Below, piece by piece: positions 45,213-54,101 of a stretch of 64,000 nucleotides of DNA. The position numbers were made by a program, and so were the translations under genes. Position 1 is the stretch's first letter; every line of letters starts with the position of its first letter. The stretch spans positions 248,001-312,000 of the forward strand of contig NZ_JQGC01000001.1 in assembly GCF_000743575.1 (NCBI RefSeq), read 5' to 3'. The notes under the pieces were generated by a model. The model had not been told where the DNA came from. It did not search any database and saw nothing but the letters and a program-made list of their open reading frames with translations. The stretch comes from Devosia riboflavina (GTDB lineage Bacteria; Pseudomonadota; Alphaproteobacteria; Rhizobiales; Devosiaceae).

Positions 45213-46345
45213 AGGTTGCCGGGCATATTGCCGGGTTCGCCCTGGCTGCGATCCCGCCCGGCGCCCTGTTTCTGGCTCAAAGCTGGCTCGTCGCCACGGG
45301 ACAAACCGATGCTGTCCTCTCGCTCGCCAAATATGCCGGACTGCTTGGCCTGATCTTCTTCGCCTTCGACGGCAGTTCCGGGCTGATCCCCGCCATGCTC
45401 CGGCTGCGGCACAGCGATGCCGCGCTGCGTTCGGCCTATCGCGTCTATCGGGCGGGCATTGCGGCGCTCCTTGTCGCAACGGTTCCCATCGCATTGCATT
45501 TCGCGCCGGCCGATACCGCGACCTTACTGCCTTTCCTTGCCATAGCCTTGCTGCTGCGCTTTCCCCTTCTCGACACCGATCTTGACCGTCGCGGTTTCCA
45601 GCACTGGGCCATGTTGTTGCAAAATGGCTGGATGCTGCCGCTCTGTCTCGGCACTGTTCTCAACTCCGGAGTCTCAGCCGAAATGGCGGGGCATGCGGCC
45701 CTCTGGAGCACCGTCGTCCTCGCAATGGCGCATGTGATCCTCGCGGGCCCTGCCCAAAAATCGACACAGGCGAAGTTTGGTCCGGCCCTCTTCGAGATCG
45801 TCACCATCATGGGGGCGCAGGGGATCGGCCAGCTCTATGGCCGCGCCGTGCTCTTCGTGCTTGGCGCAAGTTTTTCCGGCCCCCTGCCGGCGCTGATCAT
45901 CTATGCCAAGCAGGCTTTCAACGCCGCCGGCCTGCTCGTCACCTATCTCAGGCGGGTCGAGCTGGCGCGGCACCGGCCGAGCATAGGCCTCAGCCTCACC
46001 GGCCAGGCAGTCGTCACGCTGGTATCAGGCATTCTGGTCGCCCTGGCGGCGCCGATGCTGGGTGTGCCTCATGCCCTCGTTCTCGCGCTCATTGCCTGGC
46101 AAAGCCTCGAAAAACTCTCCTCAACCGCCGTCTACGACTTCCAGCTCCAAAACCGTCACGGCCTTGCCCTCGCGGGTCTGAGCAATACCTGTGTTCTGGG
46201 CCTTGCAGGGCTGGCTCTCGCCTTGGCGCAAACCTCGCCGATCCTCTTCGTCGCGCTGGAAACTCTTGGCTACTGCGTCGTGCTGTCGCTTTGGCTCACG
46301 ACGAACAGGAGCCGTCGCGCTGCCGGGCGCGAGGTCCGGCCATGA
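45209..46345 (+). CDS. Polysaccharide flippase-like membrane protein (Wzx)
   Basis: Polytopic membrane protein of 378 aa, about 10-12 hydrophobic segments, best explained as the Wzx-type flippase that moves lipid-linked repeat units across the inner membrane. It is shorter than typical Wzx (about 410-480 aa), and no diagnostic motif is available; the RxAExK-like basic clusters between helices and its position among glycosyltransferase genes are the evidence. It overlaps both neighbours by ATGA. Confidence 0.65.
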   Translation: MKVAGHIAGFALAAIPPGALFLAQSWLVATGQTDAVLSLAKYAGLLGLIFFAFDGSSGLIPAMLRLRHSDAALRSAYRVYRAGIAALLVATVPIALHFAPADTATLLPFLAIALLLRFPLLDTDLDRRGFQHWAMLLQNGWMLPLCLGTVLNSGVSAEMAGHAALWSTVVLAMAHVILAGPAQKSTQAKFGPALFEIVTIMGAQGIGQLYGRAVLFVLGASFSGPLPALIIYAKQAFNAAGLLVTYLRRVELARHRPSIGLSLTGQAVVTLVSGILVALAAPMLGVPHALVLALIAWQSLEKLSSTAVYDFQLQNRHGLALAGLSNTCVLGLAGLALALAQTSPILFVALETLGYCVVLSLWLTTNRSRRAAGREVRP

Positions 46346-47427
46346 GGATCGTCCACTATTCGACCCGCCTCGGCCGCTCCGCCGGCGGGCTCTATCATTC
46401 GGTCTCCGGCCTCGCGCGCGCCATGGCGGGCCTCGGCGCCGAAGTGATCGTGGCGGGCGGGCACGAAAATGGTTTTGCGGATGAAAAACAGGTCTGGGGC
46501 AAGCTGCCGCTATTGACCCATCCTCTCGGCCGCAGCCGCTATGGCTTTTCCCTCGCCATGCAGGCCGAGATGGCGCGGCTGAAGCCCGACATTCTCCACA
46601 TCCATGGCATCTGGTCGGCCGGCTCCATCCATGGTCGTTTCGCTTCGAAAGAGACAAGGGTGATCGTATCGCCCCGCGGCATGCTCGACCCCTGGATATT
46701 GGCGCGAAAACCCTGGCTCAAGCGCCCGCATGCGACCCTGTTCGAGCGGCCCATGCTCGCCCGCGCCCACCTCCATGCACTCTCCGAGCACGAGGCCGCG
46801 ACGGCGCTCGACTATATGCCCGCGCTCGCAGGCCGCGTCTTTACCGTGCCCAATGGCGTCGAACCGGCCCCAGCGACCGAGCCGCTAAAGCGCGACGGCG
46901 CGCTCTATCTCGGTCGATTGCATGAGAAGAAGCAGGTTCTTCTCCTGATCGACACCTGGGAGCGGCACGCAAAACATATGGTGCTGACCATAGCCGGCTG
47001 GGGCGACCCAGCCTACGAAGCGGAAGTTGCCGCCCGCTGCAAAAACAAAAGGCGTGTCCGCTTTGTCGGCGCGCTGAGCGGCGAGGCCAAGGCGCGAGCC
47101 TTTTCGGCGGCCAGCTTTTTTATTCTCCCTTCGCTGAGCGAAGGCCTGCCCATGGCAGCGCTGGAAGCCCTAAGCCATGGCTGCATTCCCATCCTGACCG
47201 AGGCTTGCCATCTGCCGCAGCTTTTTGCCGACGACGTGGCGCTGCGCATGGAGCCGGATTTTTCGGACTTTTCCGTCCTTCTCGCCCGGGTGGAAGCCAT
47301 GGGCGCGGATGAAAAGACCATGCGCTCGGCTCGCGCGCGGCAGGCGGCCCGGCCGTTCTTCTGGCCCGATATTGCCCGTTCGATGCTCGACCACTATGCG
47401 CGCATTCTGGCGGAAGCACCGAGATGA
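46342..47427 (+). CDS. Glycosyltransferase family 4
   Basis: GT-B glycosyltransferase of 361 aa. It opens MRIVHYSTRLGRSAGGLYHSV with the glycine-rich acceptor loop, has the LHIHGIW motif (about 94-100) common in GT4 enzymes, and ends with the SEGLPMAALEALSHGCIPI donor-binding motif carrying the E-x7-E pattern. It probably adds a sugar to the repeat unit. ATG 46342 overlaps the flippase stop; its own stop overlaps the acetyltransferase start. Confidence 0.9.
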   Translation: MRIVHYSTRLGRSAGGLYHSVSGLARAMAGLGAEVIVAGGHENGFADEKQVWGKLPLLTHPLGRSRYGFSLAMQAEMARLKPDILHIHGIWSAGSIHGRFASKETRVIVSPRGMLDPWILARKPWLKRPHATLFERPMLARAHLHALSEHEAATALDYMPALAGRVFTVPNGVEPAPATEPLKRDGALYLGRLHEKKQVLLLIDTWERHAKHMVLTIAGWGDPAYEAEVAARCKNKRRVRFVGALSGEAKARAFSAASFFILPSLSEGLPMAALEALSHGCIPILTEACHLPQLFADDVALRMEPDFSDFSVLLARVEAMGADEKTMRSARARQAARPFFWPDIARSMLDHYARILAEAPR

Positions 47428-48023
47428 CCCGCCTCGCCGATCAGCACTTTTCGTTGGCCCACCGACTGTACCGCGCTTTGTGGACCATCTGCTGGACCCT
47501 TTTCGCCGCCTGGACGCCGCCACCTCTACATGGCTGGCGCTGCACCATTCTGCGCCTTTTCGGCGCCAGAGTGGGGCGCGGCGTGCGCGTCTATGCCAGC
47601 GCCAAAATCTGGTATCCGCCTTTTCTCACGCTTGAGGACGGCGCGGTTATCGGTTGGCAGACGGTGATCTATTGCCAGGCCCCGATCCATCTGGGACGCA
47701 ATGCCATCATCTCCCAATATGCCCATCTCATCGCCGGCGACCACGATGTCGATGCGCCGGATTTTCCGATCGTGGCGCGGCCCATAGCGATAGGGGCCGA
47801 TGCCTGGGTCGGGTCCCGGGCCATTGTCGGTCCGGGCGTGACGCTGGGCACTGGCGCCGTGCTGGGAGCGGGCGGAGTTGCCTTTTCGGACATTCCCGAT
47901 TGGGCTATCCATGTCGGCAATCCCGCCCGCTTCCTCCGGATGCGTGGGTCCGGTGCTAAAACCCCTTTGCCATATGCGCCGCATAAAATGCCTGCGCCAC
48001 GAGGGCATAGCCGGCATCGTTGA
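47424..48023 (+). CDS. Colanic-acid-type acetyltransferase (WcaF-like)
   Basis: LbH acetyltransferase of 199 aa similar to WcaF. The N-terminus (HRLYRALWTICWTLFAAWTPPPLHGWR) is the family's hydrophobic entry segment, and hexapeptide repeats run from about 45 to 170 with the catalytic-type His in GDHDVDAPDF. It is predicted to O-acetylate a sugar of the polysaccharide. It is the last gene of the overlapping run; its final 68 bp overlap the 3' end of the convergent SGNH spike gene, so the C-terminal tail (SGAKTPLPYAPHKMPAP..) is probably non-conserved. Confidence 0.88.
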   Translation: MTRLADQHFSLAHRLYRALWTICWTLFAAWTPPPLHGWRCTILRLFGARVGRGVRVYASAKIWYPPFLTLEDGAVIGWQTVIYCQAPIHLGRNAIISQYAHLIAGDHDVDAPDFPIVARPIAIGADAWVGSRAIVGPGVTLGTGAVLGAGGVAFSDIPDWAIHVGNPARFLRMRGSGAKTPLPYAPHKMPAPRGHSRHR

Positions 48024-49878
48024 GATGCAGATGATCAGAGCGCAGCGAACGCGGCACGAAACCGGCCGCCACATCGCTGCTGTCCTCACCGGAGCCATTG
48101 GCAGCAGCGGTAAGGATCGCCAACAGGTTCACGAAGCGATCGCCATAGGCGGCGGCCAATTGTCCGTTGAGCGTGGTCAATTGCGCCAGGCCGGCGCCAC
48201 TATCGGCAGTGCTCGGCAGGATGCCGCCGACGAGATAGCGATTGTGGCCAAGCGAGGCGACCGCCGCGGCGATATCGCCGGGCACACTGCGCCCGGCCTG
48301 TGCGCCATTGCGCCCCAGCCATAACCACGCCGTATGTCCGCGCAGATATTGTCCCCAGGCGCAGATGAAGCGTGTGTCTACGGACACCGGCACGCTCGCG
48401 CCCGCGATGCTGCGGACAAAACTCCAATTACCCGCGCCATCCGTCGACATCGTGCCCTCGACCCCGGCAAGCCAACCCTTCAGGCTCCCCGTAAAGCCGC
48501 CCGAACCGGTCAGCACATTGACCGACTTGTCGGTCACGGCCACCGGGCCAGAGGCCGGAATGGCGCCCCCCGCCACGGTGACGAGAATGGGCACGGCGTT
48601 CATCCGCGCCGCGATCTGCGTCGAAGTCTGCCCGCCGACGCCCTGCCGCACGACGGCCCGGCGCGGCGAAAAGAGGGTCTGCGCCACGGCCGGATAGGTG
48701 GCGCTGCCGGTGCTGCCGCCGGTCGCGCCCGCGCTCGCCGTCAGGCTATCGCCCCAGGCGACGACGCCCGAACCGGCCACGAGCCCGGCAAACTGCTCTT
48801 CGCTCATGGGTTCGGAGAAAAACCGCACCCGTTCGATGCTGCCACTCCAGAGGCCGGAAACGCTTGAGCGCCCGCGACCGAGCCGCAGCGCTGCCAGTCC
48901 GGGGAAAGTCCCCGAAAGCGCCTGTTGCACCGGCTGGCCCATAAGGGCCGCGCGATACTCGCCATCCTTGGCCGTAAATCCGACCGCAAAGGCGGTACCC
49001 GCCGCGACGACGCCGAGATCGAGATTGACCTGTTCGACCTGCGTGCCGCTGCCGCCGAAGGACACGACGAAACGCAGGTGCTGGCTTGCATCCCAGATGA
49101 GGCGGATGAAATTGCGCTCGAACCAGTTGGCATTGAACTCGGCATTGTCATCGGCCTGGAACACCACGCCACCGGTTCCGCCGCTGGCAGGCGTCGTCGC
49201 CTCGACCAACCCGCACAAGGCCCCTGCCCGGAACCCGGCGCAGGGCAAGGCCTCGCGCAGGGAGAAATTGTCCGCCCAATAGATGCCCGTTGAAGGATTG
49301 GTCAGGTTACGCAGCGCAATCGACGCCGTTGTGGGGTTGAACCCGCCGCAATAGAGGGCTGCCTGGCTCGGCGTCGTGACGGTCAGATTGGCCGTCTGCG
49401 CATAGTTTGCCGTGCCACCGCCACCAGCGCCAAAACCCAGCGTCACATTGGACGATGTCTCGCGCCACACATCGCCCATGAGGCGATAGGCCCGGCCGGA
49501 GGCGTGGACCAAGCTGGCAATGGTGCGATAGGCGCCCGAACCATTGCCGCCGCTGCCCGTCACGCGCAGGGCACCGGACGCGACGGCGACCGAACTGCCG
49601 ACGCTGGTCCAATCCCCGGCGCTGCCGCCGGCAAAATTGCCGTCGGACAAAAGCTCCGGCGCCGTCTCTACGACATAGGGCCCGATGATCAAATGGCCAC
49701 TGGCCGGCGCAGTTCCGCCCACCGCCAGGCGAAATTGGCTTTCATTGGCCAGCGCCCTGCCGGCGAAGCGAAAGCGGCCGTGGGCAAAATCGGCATCGAG
49801 CCATGCCCCGCCCGCGTCCGCCGGCATGGAACCGGGGAAATAGCCAAGCCCGAGCGCAGGCCCCGCAGTGCCGCTCAT
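47956..49878 (-). CDS. Carbohydrate-binding SGNH esterase, GTA head-spike-like (GhsB-like)
   Basis: Modular protein of 640 aa without signal peptide. Residues about 78-208 resemble a galactose-binding/CBM-like sandwich (LLSDGNFAGGSAGDWTSVG to WADNFSLREA), about 212-366 a LamG/concanavalin-like module (ending SGSIERVRFFSEPMSEEQFAGL), and 372-640 an SGNH hydrolase with nucleophile Ser378 in WGDSLTAS and Asp615/His618 in SDHLHLND. It follows the spike-base gene with a 1-nt TGATG overlap on the minus strand. This pairing matches Rhodobacter capsulatus rcc01079-rcc01080, the capsule-binding head spikes of the gene transfer agent. An alternative is a phage tail-fibre esterase. It lies antisense inside the polysaccharide locus, convergent with wcaF. 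Confidence 0.75.
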   Translation of the reverse strand: MSGTAGPALGLGYFPGSMPADAGGAWLDADFAHGRFRFAGRALANESQFRLAVGGTAPASGHLIIGPYVVETAPELLSDGNFAGGSAGDWTSVGSSVAVASGALRVTGSGGNGSGAYRTIASLVHASGRAYRLMGDVWRETSSNVTLGFGAGGGGTANYAQTANLTVTTPSQAALYCGGFNPTTASIALRNLTNPSTGIYWADNFSLREALPCAGFRAGALCGLVEATTPASGGTGGVVFQADDNAEFNANWFERNFIRLIWDASQHLRFVVSFGGSGTQVEQVNLDLGVVAAGTAFAVGFTAKDGEYRAALMGQPVQQALSGTFPGLAALRLGRGRSSVSGLWSGSIERVRFFSEPMSEEQFAGLVAGSGVVAWGDSLTASAGATGGSTGSATYPAVAQTLFSPRRAVVRQGVGGQTSTQIAARMNAVPILVTVAGGAIPASGPVAVTDKSVNVLTGSGGFTGSLKGWLAGVEGTMSTDGAGNWSFVRSIAGASVPVSVDTRFICAWGQYLRGHTAWLWLGRNGAQAGRSVPGDIAAAVASLGHNRYLVGGILPSTADSGAGLAQLTTLNGQLAAAYGDRFVNLLAILTAAANGSGEDSSDVAAGFVPRSLRSDHLHLNDAGYALVAQAFYAAHMAKGF

Positions 49879-50138
49879 CAGTAAAGCCCGACGATGAAGC
49901 CGGCGGTTGTGCCGCTCAGCACGCGGCGCACGCGGACCGGCAGCATGAAGCCGCCAGGCACGCCCTCGAAGGTGACGGTGCCGCCCCAGAGCATTTCGGC
50001 CTCTATGGTGCCTGCGGCGCCGACATAAAGCGCGCGCGTCGGCTGGTCGAAAATGGTGCCATCGCTGGGCGTGATGGCAAAGGCGCCGGCGGCGGGTGCC
50101 GCCACGTCGATATTATGCGAAGAGAATATGTCGGCCAT
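49878..50138 (-). CDS. GTA/phage spike base protein, Rcc01079 (GhsA) family
   Basis: Small protein of 86 aa with the pattern of the Rcc01079 spike-base family: FAITPSDGTIF, TRALYVGAAG, GTVTFEGVPGG, LPVRVRRVLSGTTAG and terminal GLY. In R. capsulatus this protein (GhsA) anchors the fibre GhsB on GTA capsids. ATG 50138 has CGGAG eight bases upstream; a TTG at 50156 is less likely. It is translationally coupled (TGATG) to the 640-aa SGNH protein. No capsid, portal, terminase or tail gene is in the window, so the pair is detached from any GTA or prophage cluster seen here. Confidence 0.72.
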   Translation of the reverse strand: MADIFSSHNIDVAAPAAGAFAITPSDGTIFDQPTRALYVGAAGTIEAEMLWGGTVTFEGVPGGFMLPVRVRRVLSGTTAGFIVGLY

Positions 50139-50285
50139 GATCGGCTCCGATGACAAAGGAGCCTCAAGTCTAGGCGCGGCCCAAAGGGCGGGGACAAATC
50201 GGCCGGCGAAAGCAGCCAGGGCAGATAAATAACGGCATTTTCAGGAGTTTTGCGCTATCGGATGGCAAGTACGCGCGGGGATAGA

Positions 50286-51305
50286 ATGAAGATCTTCATA
50301 ACCGGCTCAGCCGGATTTATCGGCTATCACCTGGCCCGGCGCCTGCTCGAAGACGGTCATCGCGTCCATGGCTATGATGGCATGACCGCCTATTACGACG
50401 TCTCGCTCAAGCGGGCCCGCCTCGCGCTGCTGACACCGTCGAACAGCTTTTCCTTCACCGAGGCGCTGCTCGAAGATCACGCTGCCCTCGAAACGGCAGT
50501 TGCAGAATTTGCGCCCGACGTCGTCATTCATCTCGCCGCCCAGGCGGGGGTGCGCTACAGCATCGAGGCGCCCCGGACCTATCACGACGCCAATCTCACC
50601 GGCACCTTCAACCTGCTCGAAGTGCTGCGCGGGACCGGCACCAGGCACCTGCTCCTCGCCTCGACCTCCTCGGTCTATGGCGGCAACGAAACCGTGCCTT
50701 TCAAGGAAACCGACCGCACCGATTTCCCTATCTCTCTCTATGCCGCGACCAAGAAGGCCGGGGAGGCGATGAGCCATGCCTATGCCCATCTCTACGGCCT
50801 GCCGACCACCTGTTTCCGCTTCTTTACCGTCTATGGCCCCTGGGGTCGGCCCGATATGGCGCTGTTCAAATTCGTCTCGGCCATCGGGCGCGACGAGCCA
50901 ATTGAAGTCTATGGCGAAGGCCATATGCAGCGCGACTTTACCTATATCGACGATCTCGTCGAAGCGCTCACCCGGCTGATCCCGCTGCCACCGGTCAAAG
51001 GCCAGGCCGTAGATGTGCCGGGCAGCGCGGATTCTCTCTCCCCGGTCGCCCCATGGCGCAGCGTCAATATCGGGGGCGGGCAGCCTGTCGGCCTCCTGCC
51101 CTTCATCGACACCGTCGAAATGGCGCTGGGCAAGAAGGCGCTCCGAAACCTGCTGCCCATGCAGCAGGGCGATGTCGAGCAAACCCATGCCGCACCGGCC
51201 TTGCTGAAGGCCCTGACCGGCTTTGCACCGCAGACGAATGTCGAGATCGGCGTCGCCGCCTTCGTCGAGTGGTATTTCAGCTATTATGGCAGACCGGCAG
51301 GCTAA
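50286..51305 (+). CDS. UDP-glucuronate 4-epimerase-like NAD-dependent epimerase
   Basis: SDR-type nucleotide-sugar epimerase of 339 aa, most like UDP-glucuronate 4-epimerases (LpsL/CapI), making UDP-galacturonate. Rossmann motif [11 protein letters not shown], catalytic Ser in STSSVYGG and YAATK (Tyr-x3-Lys), plus the CapI-like [18 protein letters not shown] segment. It supplies sugar precursor for the locus. Its TAA overlaps the convergent Wzz/kinase stop by 4 bp. ATG 50286 is preferred over upstream in-frame codons. Confidence 0.9.
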   Translation: MKIFITGSAGFIGYHLARRLLEDGHRVHGYDGMTAYYDVSLKRARLALLTPSNSFSFTEALLEDHAALETAVAEFAPDVVIHLAAQAGVRYSIEAPRTYHDANLTGTFNLLEVLRGTGTRHLLLASTSSVYGGNETVPFKETDRTDFPISLYAATKKAGEAMSHAYAHLYGLPTTCFRFFTVYGPWGRPDMALFKFVSAIGRDEPIEVYGEGHMQRDFTYIDDLVEALTRLIPLPPVKGQAVDVPGSADSLSPVAPWRSVNIGGGQPVGLLPFIDTVEMALGKKALRNLLPMQQGDVEQTHAAPALLKALTGFAPQTNVEIGVAAFVEWYFSYYGRPAG

Positions 51306-52993
51306 CGCGACGAATAGCCCGGTTCGTAGCGCGGTGTCGGCCAGCGGATGACATTGGGCTGCAGAGCCAAAACCGGCACCAGCGGCACCGGCACGGGATG
51401 GGCCTGCCTGATGGCCACCAGCGCCTCGCGCAGCTTGGCGCGCTCGGTCTTGCCCCAGCTCGCCACGAGCACCACGGCATCGGCATGGGGCAGGATATAG
51501 GCCGCTTCCGCCGACCAATGGAGCGAAGGCATGTCGACAATGGTAATATCATAGCTGGCCCGCACGCCCCTCAGCACATTGGCAAAGGTCGGGCCGCCAA
51601 AAAGCACTTCCGCGGGAACCACGCTACGGTCGGAATTGACCAGCACCGAGAGTTTTGAGAGCGGGTCCTTGCGCACCATGCTCGCGAGCTGGCGAATGTC
51701 GACATCGCCGGCCAGAACCTGTTCAAAGCCGCCCGCGAGCGGGACATCGACATGCCGATGCAGTGCCGCCGAGCGCACATCGGCATCGAGCAGCAGGACG
51801 CTGCGCCCCGCCGCATCGAAAGCACGCGCCAGACCCAGCGCAGTCGTCGTCTTGCCCTCCCCGTCACCCGCCGAAAGCACGAAGACCACCTGCCCGCCCG
51901 TTCCCGATACCAGGCTCCGCTGCAAATTGACCTGCAGCGTGCGCATGCCTTCCGAAAAGGGCGAGAGCGGTGCGGTGATGACGTGATCGGCATGGCTGGT
52001 GCCATCGAAGCGGCTCGCATGGAGCCGCGGCATGGCGACGGCCGCGGGCACGCCGATGGCCTCGGCCAGTTCGTCCGCACTGCGCACCCCGCTCGCGAGG
52101 CCATCGAAGGTGAAGGCCAGTGCCAGGGCAACCACGAGCCCCAGAAGGGCCGCGACGATCAGCGTCGTCTTCATGTCCGGAAAACCGGCATCGGATGGCG
52201 GCGAGGCTGGCGCCACAAGGCGCCCATCGGGCAATTGCAGCTCCGCCTGCTCCGCAAGCTCGGTCGATCGCTGCAGGAGCCGCTGATACTGGTTTCGCGC
52301 CAGTTCGAGACTTTGTCCGGTCGCGGCGATTTGCGACTGAAAATCCACCGATATCCCGCTCGGCGCCGTGGCGCTTGCCCCCTTTAGGCTCCCCAGCGCC
52401 TCGCTCAGCGCCAGCACTTGACCGCGCGCGGCGTCGACCTGCCCCTCGATCAGATCGCGCGCCTTCCTCAGGTTTTCGGATTTGGCCGCGACCTCGAGCG
52501 CAATATGAGCCTCGCCCACGGCATTGGCGAGACGGGCGGCAAATTCCGGCGAGGTCGCATTGGCGCGGATGGCGATGACAGGAGTCAGGCCACGGCGATT
52601 GATCGAAACGGAATTGCGCATGAGCCCGAGCACCTGCGGCCGCCCCGCCTCTCCCTCCGCCAGGGGTTCGGCAGCGATGCGGAAAAAGCCCAGAAACATC
52701 GGCTGCAGGTCAAAGCCCGACGAAAAATCGGCCAGTTCGAAGGGAGAGGCCAGTTCCATGGCCCGCAGCATCACCGGATCGGACCGCATGATCTCGACCA
52801 TGCCATCTATGGCGCCACTATTGGGTGTCTCCGCCAGCGGCCCACTGCCCGACACGAGCAGGTTGCCGGAGGTCGGTTCGACGACGAGCAGCGCCGTTGC
52901 GGTATAGATCGGCCGCAAGACACTCGTTGCAAAAAGAGCGCCCAGTATCGCGACCAAAGTGATGAAAGCGATCAGCCGGGCATGGCGCACCAA
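51302..52993 (-). CDS. Wzz/BY-kinase-type polysaccharide chain-length regulator
   Basis: Inner-membrane protein of at least 563 aa controlling polysaccharide chain length and export (GumC/ExoP/Wzc family). TM1 is near the N-terminus ([19 protein letters not shown]), a periplasmic coiled-coil domain follows, TM2 is near 280-300, and the cytoplasmic ATPase has Walker [11 protein letters not shown]' VLLLDADVR and Walker B ITIVDMPS. The usual C-terminal tyrosine cluster is reduced to RYEPGYSSR. The start is uncertain: TTG 52993 is the first standard start codon, but it has no ribosome site, while a GGGAGG lies upstream of in-frame CTG/ATC/ATT codons at 53035-53027. Divergent from the ExoY-type gene. 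Confidence 0.85.
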   Translation of the reverse strand: MVRHARLIAFITLVAILGALFATSVLRPIYTATALLVVEPTSGNLLVSGSGPLAETPNSGAIDGMVEIMRSDPVMLRAMELASPFELADFSSGFDLQPMFLGFFRIAAEPLAEGEAGRPQVLGLMRNSVSINRRGLTPVIAIRANATSPEFAARLANAVGEAHIALEVAAKSENLRKARDLIEGQVDAARGQVLALSEALGSLKGASATAPSGISVDFQSQIAATGQSLELARNQYQRLLQRSTELAEQAELQLPDGRLVAPASPPSDAGFPDMKTTLIVAALLGLVVALALAFTFDGLASGVRSADELAEAIGVPAAVAMPRLHASRFDGTSHADHVITAPLSPFSEGMRTLQVNLQRSLVSGTGGQVVFVLSAGDGEGKTTTALGLARAFDAAGRSVLLLDADVRSAALHRHVDVPLAGGFEQVLAGDVDIRQLASMVRKDPLSKLSVLVNSDRSVVPAEVLFGGPTFANVLRGVRASYDITIVDMPSLHWSAEAAYILPHADAVVLVASWGKTERAKLREALVAIRQAHPVPVPLVPVLALQPNVIRWPTPRYEPGYSSR

Positions 52994-53218
52994 TACACCA
53001 AGAAAGGCCTCGGCCTCGGCGCGCGGAATGATCAGAACAACCTCCCAAGCCTTCGCAAAATAGAATTACATTTATCTATTTTTGGCAATCGCCATTCGAG
53101 TGCCGCGGTCCGTCAAATCCATGCGCATAACGAGTGTTCGACGCTGGACACCACGCTCGCTTCCTGTTGATTATGGTTAATGAAACGTTAAACGAACCAA
53201 GAGCACTGGGCGGCTTCA

Positions 53219-54013
53219 ATGAAGCGGACGTTCAATCGGGTTGATCGCAAGACCAGCGGTTCGACGGCAGCGCATTTTTCTCGCAACGCGAGCGGCCGTG
53301 ACTTTCCCGGAACCACCTACATACCGAGGGCCTTGACCCGTCCGCAGAGCGGCCTCGCCGTGCACTGGCGACAGGGCCGTCTCATCGGCCCGGCAGCGAC
53401 CCGGACCCGGTCGATCTCGCTGGCGGTCAAACGCGCTACCGATATTTTATGCGCGGCAGTCGGCCTTCTCCTGCTCTCGCCGCTCTTCTTGCTCATTGCC
53501 ATCCGCATCAGGCAGACCGACAGGGGGCCGGCCTTTTTCCGACAATGGCGCCTCGGCCGCGACGGCAGGCTTTTCGCGCTGCTCAAATTCCGCTCCATGT
53601 ATGCCGATCGCTGCGATGCGGCGGGCATCAGCCAGGCTACCGCCAATGACAATCGCGTCACCCGCATTGGCGCCTTCCTCCGCCGCACGAGCCTCGACGA
53701 ACTGCCGCAGTTGATCAATGTGCTGCGCGGCGACATGTCCCTGATTGGGCCGCGACCGCATGTGCCTGGCATGCAGGCAGCGGGCATGGACTATGAAGAA
53801 CTGGTGCCGCATTACGCCTTTCGTCAGTCCATGCGGCCCGGCCTGACCGGCTGGGCCCAGTGCCAGGGCCTGCGCGGCCCGACCACGGACCAGATCAAGG
53901 CCTTGCGACGCATCGGGCACGACTTTGCCTATGTGCAGCATTTTTCGCTCTGGCTGGACCTCAAAATCATCTGGAAGACCTTCGGAGAGCTCCACCGCTC
54001 CGCGGCCCGCTGA
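53219..54013 (+). CDS. Undecaprenyl-phosphate sugar phosphotransferase (ExoY/WcaJ-type)
   Basis: Priming enzyme of 264 aa that transfers a sugar-1-phosphate to undecaprenyl phosphate, starting repeat-unit assembly at the inner membrane. One membrane helix (LCAAVGLLLLSPLFLLIAIRI, about 76-96) precedes the bacterial sugar-transferase domain with KFRSMYADR, RTSLDELPQLINVLRGDMS, IGPRPHVPGM and RPGLTGWAQ. The first 65 residues are a basic, poorly conserved leader. It is divergent from the Wzz/kinase gene across an AT-rich 225-bp region that should hold both promoters. Confidence 0.92.
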   Translation: MKRTFNRVDRKTSGSTAAHFSRNASGRDFPGTTYIPRALTRPQSGLAVHWRQGRLIGPAATRTRSISLAVKRATDILCAAVGLLLLSPLFLLIAIRIRQTDRGPAFFRQWRLGRDGRLFALLKFRSMYADRCDAAGISQATANDNRVTRIGAFLRRTSLDELPQLINVLRGDMSLIGPRPHVPGMQAAGMDYEELVPHYAFRQSMRPGLTGWAQCQGLRGPTTDQIKALRRIGHDFAYVQHFSLWLDLKIIWKTFGELHRSAAR

Positions 54014-54101
54014 TGTGAACGCCGGGGACGTCGAGGCGGGTGACAAAGCGGCGCGGAACCTGTAGGCCGATAGGACCCTTCCCGCCTGCCAGCCTCCCGC
54101 T

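Noticed and set aside
47956-50138. Complete prophage
   Set aside because: Only the two spike genes are present; no integrase, terminase, portal, capsid, tail, lysis gene or attachment sites are seen.
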